56,958 nt of DNA, taken from positions 1 to 56,958 of the forward strand of contig MNCI01014839.1 in the NCBI GenBank assembly GCA_015680685.1. Direction: 5' to 3'. Position numbers and translations under genes: made by a program. Origin of the DNA: Gnetum montanum (lineage: Eukaryota > Streptophyta > Gnetopsida > Gnetales > Gnetaceae). Position 1 is the first letter of the stretch. Every line of letters begins with the position of its first letter. Under the pieces are notes generated by a model that saw nothing but the letters and a program-made list of their open reading frames with translations, did no database searches and was not told the origin of the DNA. This document shows positions 1 to 10,694 of the stretch, piece after piece.

Positions 1-3000
1 TAACCCACTTATTCAAAGACCATATCAATTAATAGGGCTAGAATTAAAAGAGTTGAAGAAATAGCTTGAGAGTCTAATGTCAAAAGGGTACATCTGTCCC
101 TTAAAATCTCCTTATGATGCACCAATGTTGTTTTTAACAAAGGAGAATGCATCTTTGTTGTGACTACAAGCTACTATATAAGGACACCATTAAGAATAAG
201 CATCCAATGTCACACATCTCTAACTTGTTTGATTAGCTAATAGGAACATGTTATTTTACCTAGCTAAACCTTATCCATGGCTATTATTAGGTCTACATTG
301 TAGAGGGTGATGAGGAGAAAATTGCATATGTGACCAGATATGGATTGTATGAATGGACTATGATGCCATTTAGGCTATGCAATGCACTGGTTACTTTCTA
401 TACTGTAATGAATGAGATATTTCAGCCATTTCTTGACAAATTTATAGTCGTCTATCTTGACAATATCTTGGTATATAGTTAAGCCATTGAGGATCATGTT
501 CTTCACCTACAGCTAGTCCTTAAGAAATTGCGGGTAAATTAGTTGTACATTAAGAAAGAGAATTGTGAATTCTACTATACAAAGCTAAAGTTTCTAGGAC
601 ATCTTCTGGGACATGGATAGGTTAAGTGAAATCCCAAAAATGTAGAGGTTGTACGCTAGTGACCCACTCTTAATGTTCATGAGATTCGATAAATTATGGG
701 GTTATCCAACTTCTATCATAGATTTATCAAAAATTTCTCAAGTATTATTGCTCCTCTTACAAATCTGTAGAATAAAGAAGTCCCATGGTAATGGGATTCA
801 AACTGTCAATAGGCCTTTGACAAAATCAAAGAGGCCTTAAAATCTCATCTTGTATTGGCTTTGCCAAATTTTTCAAAATGCTTTAAGGTTCATACTAATG
901 CTAGAGAGGATGTGATTGATGGCATGTTGCTATAGAAGGATCATCCTATCACTTATGAGTCTCGAAAGTTGAACAAGTAGAGCAAAGATGACTTGTTCGT
1001 GAGAAAGAAACATTTTCCATTATCCATTTCTTAAGATCGTGGAGGCATTACTTACTAGGAAGTCATGTCCATGTAAAGATCGATAATTTGGCCACCAGTT
1101 ATCTACTAAATTAGACTAAGTTGAGCCCCAAACAAGCAGAATGGTTGGCCATGCTTTCTAAGTTTGATTTGCGGCTAACCTATTGCCCTAGAAAGGAGAA
1201 CATGGTGGTAGATGTGTTAAGTTGCCATTCTCAACCTACCTTCTAGCTCTTCTCTATAACTAGACCACAAACCTTACATGTTCAATGTGATGAAATGCTA
1301 TTATCCCAAATTCAAGATGGTTTACAAAGAGATCCTTAGGTCATTGACCTCATGAAATTGATAGAAACAAGGTGAGCACCACATTTCAAAATGAGGGATG
1401 GAGTGCTTTAGTTCTAAGACAACCAAATTTGTGTCCTAGATTGGGATGGAATTCATAAGGAGATTATTTAAGAGTACCATGATACACAATGGGTTGGGCA
1501 CCTTGGACAGAAAAGAGCACTAGCACTAATCAAGGGAACCTTCTTCTGGCCAACAATGTATCAAGATGTGATTGCCTATGTTCAGAAGTATCTAATGTGT
1601 TAATAGGACAAACGTTCTACAGAGCATTAATGTGGTGGTGGACAAATTTTTTAAGTTTGCCATGTTTATTCCTTGCCCATCTCAATGTTCAACTAAGGAC
1701 ATCGCAACATATTACTTTGATAGGATGGTATGATATTTTGGGCTACCTATGAGCATAGTATCAGATCGTGATCCTCGATTTACAAGTACCTTCTGACAAG
1801 TCTTGTTTAGCATGATGGGAAATTATTGAGAAGCTTTCATTCCTAAATAGACAAACCAACAGAATGGATGAATCATGTACTTGAGGAACACCTTTGACAT
1901 TATGTCTATAGTGATTACAAGAACTAGCCTGTTTTGTTAGGGATTTTCCAACTAAGTTACAACATCCAGAAGTCTTTAGCTACTGGTTTTCTTTCACATA
2001 ACTAGTAATGGGAAGATAGCCCATTACCCCACATATGGTCTCTCCCTCTTTACAAGGATGACATTTCTCAGTGATGAGTGGCGAGGTGCCCCTACACTCA
2101 ACCATACGAAATGAGCGTAGCATGTGCGATCTGGTCGAACTCCGCAGACTAAATGCCTACACGCCCCATGGAACACTTGGGGTTAATCATTCGTTGTCTT
2201 CCCAGAATTACTTGTGTTTGTCACGGTGTATGGTTAAGTAAGTCCGAGGTATATGATTTTTATATATTTTTATGTTTTTCTCCTATGCTATCGAGGTGAA
2301 GGGTTGAGGAACTAACTAACTCTAACTAATGACTAAGTCTAAATTAACTAGCGTCAGCATCCATTCCCACTTACCGTACACACCCTAAACTATGTAACTG
2401 CGGCTACCAAATGCTAATTGTTATTGGGATCACCACGCGTAACGCATGTGCTCGAAGTGGTTGTACTGAGGCACTTAACTAGGAGGAAAGGGTTGAGAGA
2501 ATCTAATCGCGATGAGCAGCCGATTCCTTGATTAGCCGTACACATCTGTAAATGCTTGTAATCAAGTCGTACTCATGCCGCGCTACTGCAGAGTAATAAA
2601 TAACAGGTAGGAAATAACAGGTAATAAATAACAAGTAATAAAATCCTATTCCATGCACTGCAAGGTTTATCCACAAAGCTCGTCTTTATTGCCGTACACA
2701 ACTTGCGTTCAAGTACAATGTTGCTCGAATAAAGATCCGTTCACTTGGGGACTCCTACTGTGGGCACATGGAAAATATTCTATCTTTGGAGTGATGAATC
2801 TGCCAGAGTTTCCCTACTTCTAGCCTAGGATAGGAAATAAGGGGAGTGTCACCTCTTATTTATAGATTTTGCGACGGACAGCGATATCCCGTACACGACA
2901 TCGTAGGGGACGACGTGATATCACGGCTCATGCGAATCGCATCTCATCACTCAGCAAATGAGTTATTGAAGGTGTGGTCTAAAAACATTGAAACTACGAG

Positions 3001-3510
3001 GGATTGTCTAAGGAGGGTGGTGCAACATATGAAAAAGTATGCATATTGAAAACACCATCACTACGAATTCAAGATGGGAGATTCGGTTCTCTTAAAATTT
3101 GAACCTTACTAGTTTAAGTTGAAATAGGGAACTATATCCAAATTAATGAAGTAGTATGATGGTTCCTTCTAGATCATCGATAAAATTAATCCTATGATGT
3201 ATAAGCTTCAACTACCTATTAATATGAATAGAGTTCATCCTATATTTTATGTTCTTGATGGGTTCCCATCATAGGAGCATTTGAGGCCTTAGGAAAACTT
3301 AATCCTAGACTTCTTTTAGGAGTAAGCGATCAACCTCTTGCCTTGGCTTCTTAGATGATGGATAGAAAATTCTCCTACAAAAACATTCTAGAAAGATGAG
3401 AACCAAATAGACTGGAAGAGGCATGGCATGTGGTGACTTACAGGATCAAAGGATGAGTTCCTATGAGAGCCTGCCTTTAGAAAGAGGATGCCTAAAGTTT
3501 TTTAAACAAC
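1..3510 (+). pseudogene. E1 pol remnant: RT, RNase H, integrase, chromodomain-like tail
   Basis: Translated pieces in shifting frames give recognisable Ty3 pol motifs. RT: an MPFxLCNA block near 365-400 and a YLDN box at 453-464, where the usual second Asp of YLDD has become Asn. RNase H: about 860-1250, ending in a degraded ADxLSR-type motif. Integrase: zinc-binding region about 1480-1640 (GHLGQKRAL) and core with SDRDPRF near 1758. The core is interrupted at 2067-2954 by the solo LTR and resumes with the MKKYA segment near 3030. A GPY/F-like stretch (HPIFYV) lies near 3235. A G..DE..WEP pattern near 3450-3480 may be a chromodomain remnant. Many stops; no function expected. Confidence 0.8.
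2072..2949 (-). repeat. Solo LTR, Athila-like subfamily A, with TSD CTCAG
   Basis: The 878-bp unit begins TGATGAG and ends CTCATCA, a 7-bp terminal inverted repeat, and is flanked by identical CTCAG at 2067-2071 and 2950-2954. It is homologous along its length to the LTRs at 10695-11557 and 25606-26434. Read on the minus strand it has a U3 with GATATC-type palindromes, a TATAAATA box (2857-2864 on the plus strand) and an R/U5. No internal sequence remains, so it arose by recombination between two LTRs. It lies inside the integrase of E1, whose coding sequence resumes directly after it, so it is younger than E1. Confidence 0.92.
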
Positions 3511-3990
3511 TTTATAAGTGATGGGTCTTAAGTTTCACATGAAAAAGAAGACTATGTTGATCTTCAGATCCCTAGAGCTTTGGGTATAAGCGAGTTAAGG
3601 AAACCTTAGACTCCTAAATCCCTTAGGATGTTGTGCTTTCTCGTGCCACTACGATATGTCACTAAAAGTCCTTCTATCGTCGTACATCTCAGGCAAGGTG
3701 TGAAAGGATGGACATAGCAAGCCTTGAATGGTACTTTTCTTGATTTGGATGTTAGATGCTATGAGGAGTCCAGATCTTAAGAAGATGGTCAAATTCAACA
3801 AGAAGCTTTAAAGTCTCAGACCCTAGTAGTTAGACCTTCCAGAACCTAAGGTCCTTTTGGACCAGACTCTGAATAACATAAGCTTACTTCCCTAGAATTG
3901 ATAAAATTCTTCTTTGATTTTGGTGTAATTGCCTCGTAGGTTACCTAGGCTATGCTTTGAAGTCATCACTTATTTTAAGCGAGGGAGGAT

Positions 3991-4933
3991 TGTGAGAGAG
4001 GTAGCAGGGTTAATGGTGACTTGCTACCTTCCCCATGGTTTGGGGGCTATGGAGGCGCAAGTAGTCCTTCACTCCTTGTGCCTTCGAAACCATACTAGCA
4101 TGGTAGTTCCATGCATTAGTAGAGAAGGCTATAACATTTCTCATTGCCCCATTTGATAGGACCTTTCGTAGGAGGATTAGGTAGGTCAACTCTATGTTGG
4201 GGTGTAAACTAGGTATGTCATAGAATGTGCTATGGAATGTTGCATGTTCTCGTTAAAGCATGACACTAACTACCAACACACAGTGATAAATCTAAAGGGT
4301 TTAGATGGTAGACCCCATGATGTCCTTATGAGTGGAGCAAGGGAGTGCTATCTAGCTTTTAATAGTGTTACATGTTTGAAGTACTTAAAACACCACTTAA
4401 GTCACATGCTAGCAATAACAAATAACAAATTGTTTATTGGCATGTGTTTTAAGATGGTTGATTGCTGAGATGTATTCTTCTTTGTGAATATGAGGACTAG
4501 ATGTTTCATAAAAGAATTAAATAGATATCATCTATAAATCTATATTAAATAAAATGAGATTCTATTTATATAATTTCTATCTAATCTCGTATTAAGAAGT
4601 TCATTCCGTATTAAAAAGATTTTTAAATGAGATGATAAAGATCATCCCCATCATTTCTTACATAATTATCTTTTCAAATCTATTTTTTGGAGATCAAAGC
4701 CTATATAATTGTAGCAACACACATTCATTTCTAAAACTTCATTTGTAAAAGAGAATTTAAGAAAGTTTCACAAAAGTGTGCTTGTTGTAACTAAGTTCTT
4801 TATTTTTTTTTACCTTAGATTATAGATCCAAGGCTCTTTAGATTCTTTAGTCTTGAATTCTGTCTAGAATCTGAATCTACTTTGAGGGACTCTTGGGGTG
4901 CCAGGATAACTTGTTAGGGCCAACGTTGTTACA
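3991..4933 (+). repeat. Probable 3' LTR of E1
   Basis: A purine-rich tract (GCGAGGGAGGAT, 3979-3990) immediately precedes TGTGAGAGAG, as expected for a polypurine tract followed by an LTR start. A TATATAA-like box near 4700 and a T-rich R/U5-like segment follow. The end is placed at GTTACA (4933) because it ends in CA and lies before unrelated DNA. The 5' LTR is outside the window, so the boundaries could not be checked against a partner. The inferred end is only 121 bp from the stop codon of the O-methyltransferase gene. Confidence 0.5.
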
Positions 4934-5054
4934 GAGGTAGTAATAACATTAAAGGGATAACAAACAGAGAAAATTCTATTTTATGCATGAATACTGTACG
5001 TTGGGCGGAAGGATATAATTAAGTGAAATAGCACGAACATTTACGTGACAGAGG

Positions 5055-6418
5055 CTATGGAAAGGCTTCAATGATGCAGCGCCAATCAGGGGCTGGCAGA
5101 GGCTTGAACTTGTAATCACGAAATCCCGCAGCATCGAGCAGGTGCCCCCACTCGCTTTTGGTGCGCTCTTTGCCACCGCTTCCCACAGCCATCATATGCA
5201 CATCAATAGCAAGGCCCACGTTCACTTCGTCCGTGCGATTACGTGGCCGGACGTCGTCTTCTACAGCGGACTCTACGATGATAACCTTGCCCTTGTCGGC
5301 TGGGATGGCCTTTCTGCAATTGCTTAGAATCTTTACGCACTCCTCGTCCGCCGAACCGACTAGAACCCACTGAAGTATGCCATGCCAGGCCAAGCCAAAA
5401 TGCACTCATGTCAACCGACTTGCCAAAATGCGGTATTCCATAATATATATATATAATTAAATCGTCAACATACTTTTATGAATGCTACGTCGGCTTTTGG
5501 AACCTCCTTCAACATGTCTCCGGCAACATGTGTGATCCCTTCAACGTACCACAACACAGGTTAATTTTATTACCAGTTTTTTGCTATACGGTTTTTGAAA
5601 AGAAATCAATTAAGGGGAGGAATAAAAAGAGATATGCTGGCACCTTCCATCTGAGGCGCGGCTTGGATGACATGGGGGAGATCGAAGTTGATGGCGGTGG
5701 TGATGTTAGGGTAAGCGCGGACGAGACTCTCAAGAGTGGCACCGAAGCCACCTCCCACATCCACTATCGACGACAGCTGCGCCAACTCAGACGCATACGT
5801 ATCAAGCAGCGACGCCATGAACACCGCGTTGGTGGCCGCCATGCCCTCGTTAATGACAGCATTGAAGTCGGGCTGCCTCGACGCGTACTCAGGAATTTCA
5901 CAGCCATGAACAAGACTAAACGCGTGGACGCCGCGGGTGACGCAGTCGGCGATTCGGTGCCACGGTCCCATGACACTTTCGTGGTTCACCAGCAAGAACA
6001 TGGGTTTCAGAGACGCGTGGCCGCGGCCGCTCTCCGCCGGCGTCAACAGCCACTTCGATGCCGGAGTTAGGCCGTAGCGCGTGATGCCATCGCCGGCTGC
6101 GTCCTTCTCGGCAGAGAAGAAACGCTGCGCCACAAGGAATCGCATGATGCGATTGAGAACGTCCAGGTCCAACGGATTCCTACTCTGCAGGCGCTGCCCG
6201 ATTTCTGCAAGCGTTAGTTTGGCGTTCGGACCCTCCGCCGCGAGAATATCCGGAATGCCCAACTTTAAGGCTGCCATCGTCGTGAACGTTTCTGCAGACG
6301 TAAAAATGAATCTCCACGCCGCCTTCTGACCCTCTACTTCCTCCTCCTTGCTTGCGAACAATCCTGGCACAGTCCCTTGCGCCATTTTTCGTTGCAGTTT
6401 GCTACTCGTGTTGTTCAA
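5055..6418 (-). CDS. Plant class I (COMT-like) O-methyltransferase, three exons, altered catalytic motif
   Basis: SAM-dependent O-methyltransferase, expected in the cytosol and acting on small phenolics. Exons on the minus strand: 6418-5644, 5538-5474, 5369-5055. Introns of 105 and 104 bp have GT/AG ends (AAG|GTGCCA...GAAG|GG and AAA|GTATGT...TTCAG|TGG). Joining them gives one 384-codon frame, the usual family length; a second possible start is Met12. Exon 1 holds the N-terminal dimerisation domain (about residues 25-110) and the SAM motif VDVGGGFGA (about 218-226), then DLPHVIQAAP. Exon 2 reads HVAGDML. Exon 3 keeps two Glu expected in the active site (VIIVE and GGKERT) and ends IIEAFP. The catalytic His segment, normally LHDWSDE, reads LVGSADE, with length preserved but His lost. 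It may be non-catalytic, neofunctional or a young pseudogene. Substrate unknown. Confidence 0.9.
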
Positions 6419-6723
6419 TGCTTCTGCGTCTATTCACTGCTCTGCACTCGCATTTAAGGGCATCTGCCCATGTCGGCCTGTCCCACGCACATCTCGTGAA
6501 CTGTGCAGCACCGTGGTATGGCTGCCACATCATCTTGTTGAGATATTTACGTCCCTCAGACGCTGATGGCCTGGAATGGCATATTCGCTTTGATGGCCTG
6601 GATTGGCATGGATGGCATGGATTCGCATATTCGCATTGTAGACTGCAACATCGTGACATGTCTCATGTTGGATTTATGATTACCGCAGTTTTTTGCCAGA
6701 GATATTTGGGAACGTCCGGTCAC
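6419..6723. promoter_or_regulatory. Upstream region of the O-methyltransferase gene
   Basis: This is the 5' flank of the minus-strand gene. No clean TATA box is visible. An AT-rich CCTTAAATG about 40 bp upstream of the first ATG is the best weak candidate. Near 6565-6640 short imperfect repeats of TGGCCTGGAWTGGCAT and GGATTCGCATATTCGCA make a small local repeat cluster. I see no clear AC-element (ACCWACC) of the kind found in many phenylpropanoid promoters. Confidence 0.3.
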
Positions 6724-6799
6724 ACGTCCCTCTCAGCCTGCTGGTCTGAATTGGCAGCATAACGTCCCTCTCAGCCTGCTGGCCTGAATTGGCAGCATA
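6724..6799. repeat. 38-bp tandem duplication upstream of the O-methyltransferase gene
   Basis: Two adjacent 38-bp units (6724-6761 and 6762-6799) starting ACGTCCCTCTCAGCCTGCTG differ at one position (T/C). They lie about 310 bp upstream of the gene's first ATG. The near identity indicates a recent local duplication. Confidence 0.9.
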
Positions 6800-8231
6800 G
6801 CATTGTAGATTAAACAATTTTGTTTGATGTTGAGGTTACAAAGAAAGATGCCTCAAAAAATCTAAGTAGAATCTACACATAATAATCAAATTCATAAAAT
6901 TCATAGGAGAAGAGTGAAAAATTGACAAAGGAACAAAAAATTCACAAATAAAACAACCATATCAAAAAAAAAGTTAAAATAATCTTTTTTATAGGATCCA
7001 CAATAAAATAGAAAAACTATATAAAATAAATAAATTAATTTTTCCTACTCATGGTGGCATAGCTCTTAGAATTCTCTTGGAACCTTAATTTTCTATGTAT
7101 CACTCTTGATTTTTCTTTGCCTTGCTTAACTTGTCATAACCAAACCCTTCTACAAATTGCATTGAGATGTAAGGCTGCTACATATTTATAAAGAAAAAAC
7201 AAAAGAAACCCGACTTAAATCTGATTTAAAAAGGAGAAGAAAGGATAAAAAATGTCTTGCTAAAAAAATACAATAAAACATGATTTTTTAAAAAACTAGG
7301 GTCGGTGGAAAACGATGGCAGAAAACCAATAACACATGAGGTGGTGAAGTAAAACGCAAGGCGGTGATGGAAGAGGAGAAGAAAAAAAATACAAAATGCA
7401 TATCATTTGCATATATTATATGTATAACATATACGCTTCTTACTTTGTTTTAAAAGACGTAAGCATGTGAACGTGCTTTTTGTGGGGGCCTTGACTTATG
7501 GTTTTTTATTTTGAATTTTAATTTATATTTTTCTTTTTAAAATTACTTTTATAACTTTATTCATAATTTTTTTCTATTCTCTAATCCTCTTACATGCAAT
7601 CACTCATAACACACACATCTGGACTCTAAATCAAATTCTGTTTAAAGTGGATCCTAATCAAGTGCTCTACTAAATTATATACTGAAAATCTCATTTAGAC
7701 ATGACTTTCCATGGTTGCCTAGTTCAAATGCCAAAACTTTTATGATATTCCAACAAACTAGAAAATGTGATATCTTGAAAACCACAATTGTAATGCTAAT
7801 GAACCAAGGGTCAAAATCTACATTTTTGAACATTTTGAATACATTGGTAAGGTCAAATTCTAAGTAAGACATCATTCTAAGGTACTTCTTTAACAAAGCT
7901 TATTTATGCAATATTTAATTATAATTAAAAATGAACTTCAAATCCTATTTTAATGACAAAAAGTAGCAAGGAATATGATCTAGGTCAGGTGAGGGTTAGA
8001 AATTGCTCCATGAACACAATATTATATAATCACAAATGCCTAATTAAATGTGCATAATAAAGTATAAATATGCATAATAAATATTGAATAGAGATAACTC
8101 AATGTGCATAAAGAATAAAAGATACATAATTAAATACTTGCAAAGACATGATAACCAGTAAAAAGAAAAACTTCCAAGGGTAATTGGATTTCTACATTTA
8201 ATCATAAAATATATAGTAGATCTATGATTTC
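6800..8231. other. AT-rich intergenic DNA, no gene seen
   Basis: Low-complexity AT-rich sequence with A and T runs. No reading frame resembles a known protein and no LTR ends or target duplications are visible. The left edge of the next retroelement (8232) is not marked by an LTR, so part of this stretch could be its eroded flank. Confidence 0.5.
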
Positions 8232-8640
8232 ATGGTGATAGAAATAAATAGTAATAATGGGGGCTTCCCAATTATAATGGGAAGGCCATGGCTAAGTACA
8301 ATAGATGCATACCTAGGGATCCGTAATCTTTCTTTGGAGATATCTAAGGTAAACATTTATGGAAAGATTGAGAAGAAGAAAGTTCCATGCATCACATATA
8401 GTGACTCAGAGGATGATAACATGGAGGAATGCTCAACATCTCTTCCATGTAACCGGTGTGCCCTAGAAACACAAATACAAAGGTGCCTGTATGTAGCAAC
8501 CACACAAGTAGTGGACACCCCGTGGTTGATAGCTAGTCGAAAGAGCAACCCAATATGCATGGAACAAACTTGGGGAACAACTCATGCCAACAATGAAGGC
8601 ATAGATACATTGGAGTATGAGTGTCGCCGACTTCCACCCC
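8232..8640 (+). pseudogene. E2 retroviral-type aspartic protease, C-terminal part
   Basis: The frame contains FPIIMGRPWLSTIDAYLGIR, the conserved C-terminal region of plant Ty3 proteases (I-x-GRPWL-x-T-x-x-A), followed by EISKVNIYGKIEKKK. E9 has the matching segment FPIIMGRAWLSMLNA. The catalytic DTG/DLG end of the domain is absent upstream. Downstream the frame runs on through a charged linker and then enters the post-pol region, the site of the large internal deletion. It is a remnant. Confidence 0.75.
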
Positions 8641-8728
8641 TTAATCTAAGAACATCAATGCGGAGAAGTTGGGCACTTTTACGAAATTTAAATAGGCATT
8701 CATTATTTCGGATCTCTCCCTTTCCATT

Positions 8729-10694
8729 CAGTCATGGGGGAGATGGCCACCTATGCTGATCATTGGAGGCCCTAAGTTCTTTTTGGTTTTTGTTTTACAC
8801 ATTTTTGTTTTGCACATTTTTGTTTTAAAAATTTCTTTAAGTTTTCTTATTTTTGTTTTACAACATCGTTATACTTTTTCATTTCTTTGTGTGCACGCGT
8901 GTGTGTGTGTTATCCATCTTCTAAGTTTGTCACCCAATAAGTGTTCTTCATGATGGTATGAACTGTTTTTATATTGATTGCTAATGTTTGGTTTTTACCT
9001 TTAAGTTACAATGTTGATACTAATGTATGTTTCTTTTGATATGATAGGCAATGAGTTCACTTCATCCATACATCCACAAAGTCTATGGTCTCTCTTGGCT
9101 TGGAAATGTATAGTCCCTTTCTAATAAGAACTCTAATGAATCGGTGACTGGGTATTTCTCAAACTAAGGAAGGACTCAAGGATTGAAAAGGGTGTGACTT
9201 CAAGGGAACTTGGTGCATTTGTGTAGGCCATTCTCTTGGGTTTCTCTGATGTTTTCTTCTTGGGTTCTCTTACAGTTTCGATGTTACCCAATTATCGGAA
9301 GCTGAGTCAATAATAATAAGAAGTCTTTGCATGGTGTGGTTCTCATGCATAAAAATACCAAAAAAAAAAAACAAAAAACAAAAAACAGAAAGAAAGAAAG
9401 AAAAAAAGACAAAAGTGAGAATTCAAAGCACAACCCTTAGACAAAATAATCCCTTGGGCTACAAGCACTGGTTATGGAACAAAAATAAAAATGTTCCCTC
9501 TAACTAAGGCCCTTCTCACTTCCGGTTCTCTCCTCATTTGTTTCGTCAGAATGGTGGTGGCTTTTGGGGGAGGCATTCTTGTTATTCAAGGGGATGGATT
9601 GGGCAAATGCATTAATGCGAAGTTACTGGATGTGGCTTGTTTGAGGCCAGAGTTGAAATGAGATTTACCAAGTTACATTAATCATGAAAACACACAAGGG
9701 GCTGTACACCACATTGTTCTTGGGATTCCATTCCATTCTCTTCTCTCCATCCTTCTTTCCCCATCTATCACCTCATTGCCGATTGTATCATTAGTGTATA
9801 TTTTGGTAGATGCATTGTTTTCTTTTTGGTAGATTCTTGCGGTTAAGAATTTAACTCTTGTCCCAAAGGACATTCCCAAAGCTTACGAACTCTTTGAATG
9901 TGGGTTTGTCAGGGCATTAAGGGCATGAGCCTGATTTGGGGAGGACCCACTAGGATTCATATTTGGTGCATCCGTTAAATTCTTTCCCTTAAAATTTTCA
10001 CAATCCACTTTATTTTGTTCATTTCCATCTTGACATCTATTTCACTGATGTAATAGTTGTCTCTTTTTCTCCATCTTTCTTGTTGTTTTTCCTTTTCCAT
10101 TCTCTCACTACCGGAGGTTCACGATTAGTCATGGGGGTACGAGGCCTAATTTTTTTGATTTTCTCCTAACCCCTACACCTTCGATAGTCATCATTAATAT
10201 ATCTCCAGATCCATAACTAGCCATACCACAACCCAGCCAATGGACCCTTCATTGAGGCAAGGTATCAACTACATTGAAATTCATTTACCCTTGCTAATAT
10301 AAGATTATGTTGTGTGTGCAGGTGGAAATCATACAAAAATGGATTGGATCTGAAGGGAACACTTGGAATGCATTAGTGCTAAAGCAGCTATGCAAGGAAC
10401 GAGATCGATGATGCGCTTATAGATGGATAAAGAAAGACGCAATCTTGGCGTTGGAAGTAGCAAGACTTCTTCTCTCTTCTCTCTTCTCTCTCGGCTACCA
10501 AATAAGGCTTGATGTCAATTGTAATAAGGTGTTCACTCTTGTTGTCATGAACACCAGTTTTATCATGTTTTGTAATGATGATCCGTTCACATGTCATCCC
10601 ATTCACCATTAGTTCCATTTGAGTCAATAATCCCATACCTTCCCAATATTTTGTATGGAGCTCGAGGACGAGTTTTCATTTAGTCATGGGGGTA
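8729..10694 (+). other. E2 post-pol region with repeated TCATGGGGG motif, splice-site pair and PPT
   Basis: Non-coding post-pol region. The motif YAGTCATGGGGG occurs three times: 8729-8740 just after the end of pol, 10126-10137, and 10681-10692 touching the LTR, where it acts as the polypurine tract. A candidate intron runs from donor CCGGAG|GTTCAC (GT at 10117) to acceptor TGTGTGTGCAG (AG at 10320-10321). The donor aligns with the ORF2 intron of E10, including the G-rich motif just inside it. ORF2 itself is not recognisable between 10322 and 10680. A (GT)n run lies near 8897-8912 and an A-rich tract at 9358-9410. Confidence 0.6.

Larger units (their letters stand above)
1..4933 (+). mobile_element. 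E1: decayed Ty3 LTR retrotransposon, chromovirus-like; 5' part outside window
   Basis: The window opens inside the reverse transcriptase of a Ty3-type element. Going right it shows, in the standard Ty3 order, RT, RNase H, integrase, a GPY/F-like tail, a possible degraded chromodomain and a 3' LTR. The 5' LTR, gag and protease lie to the left of the window. The integrase is split by a younger solo LTR (2072-2949). Stops and frameshifts run throughout, so the element cannot move on its own. The chromovirus label rests on the weak chromodomain-like segment near 3400-3510 and the TGTGAG LTR start, and is less certain than the Ty3 assignment. Confidence 0.8.

Noticed and set aside
5539-5575. O-methyltransferase as a pseudogene lacking an intron 1 acceptor
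   Set aside because: A first placement of the acceptor near CCTGTGTTGTGG lacked AG. Using GTTGAAG|GG restores the expected EGITHVAGDM junction in frame.
5528-6070. 180-codon plus-strand open frame
   Set aside because: It is the antisense shadow of O-methyltransferase exons 1-2, whose splice sites and motifs are clear on the minus strand.
8753-8953. 66-codon Phe-rich open frame
   Set aside because: Translation of TTTTGTTTT repeats in the post-pol region; same reasoning as for E10.
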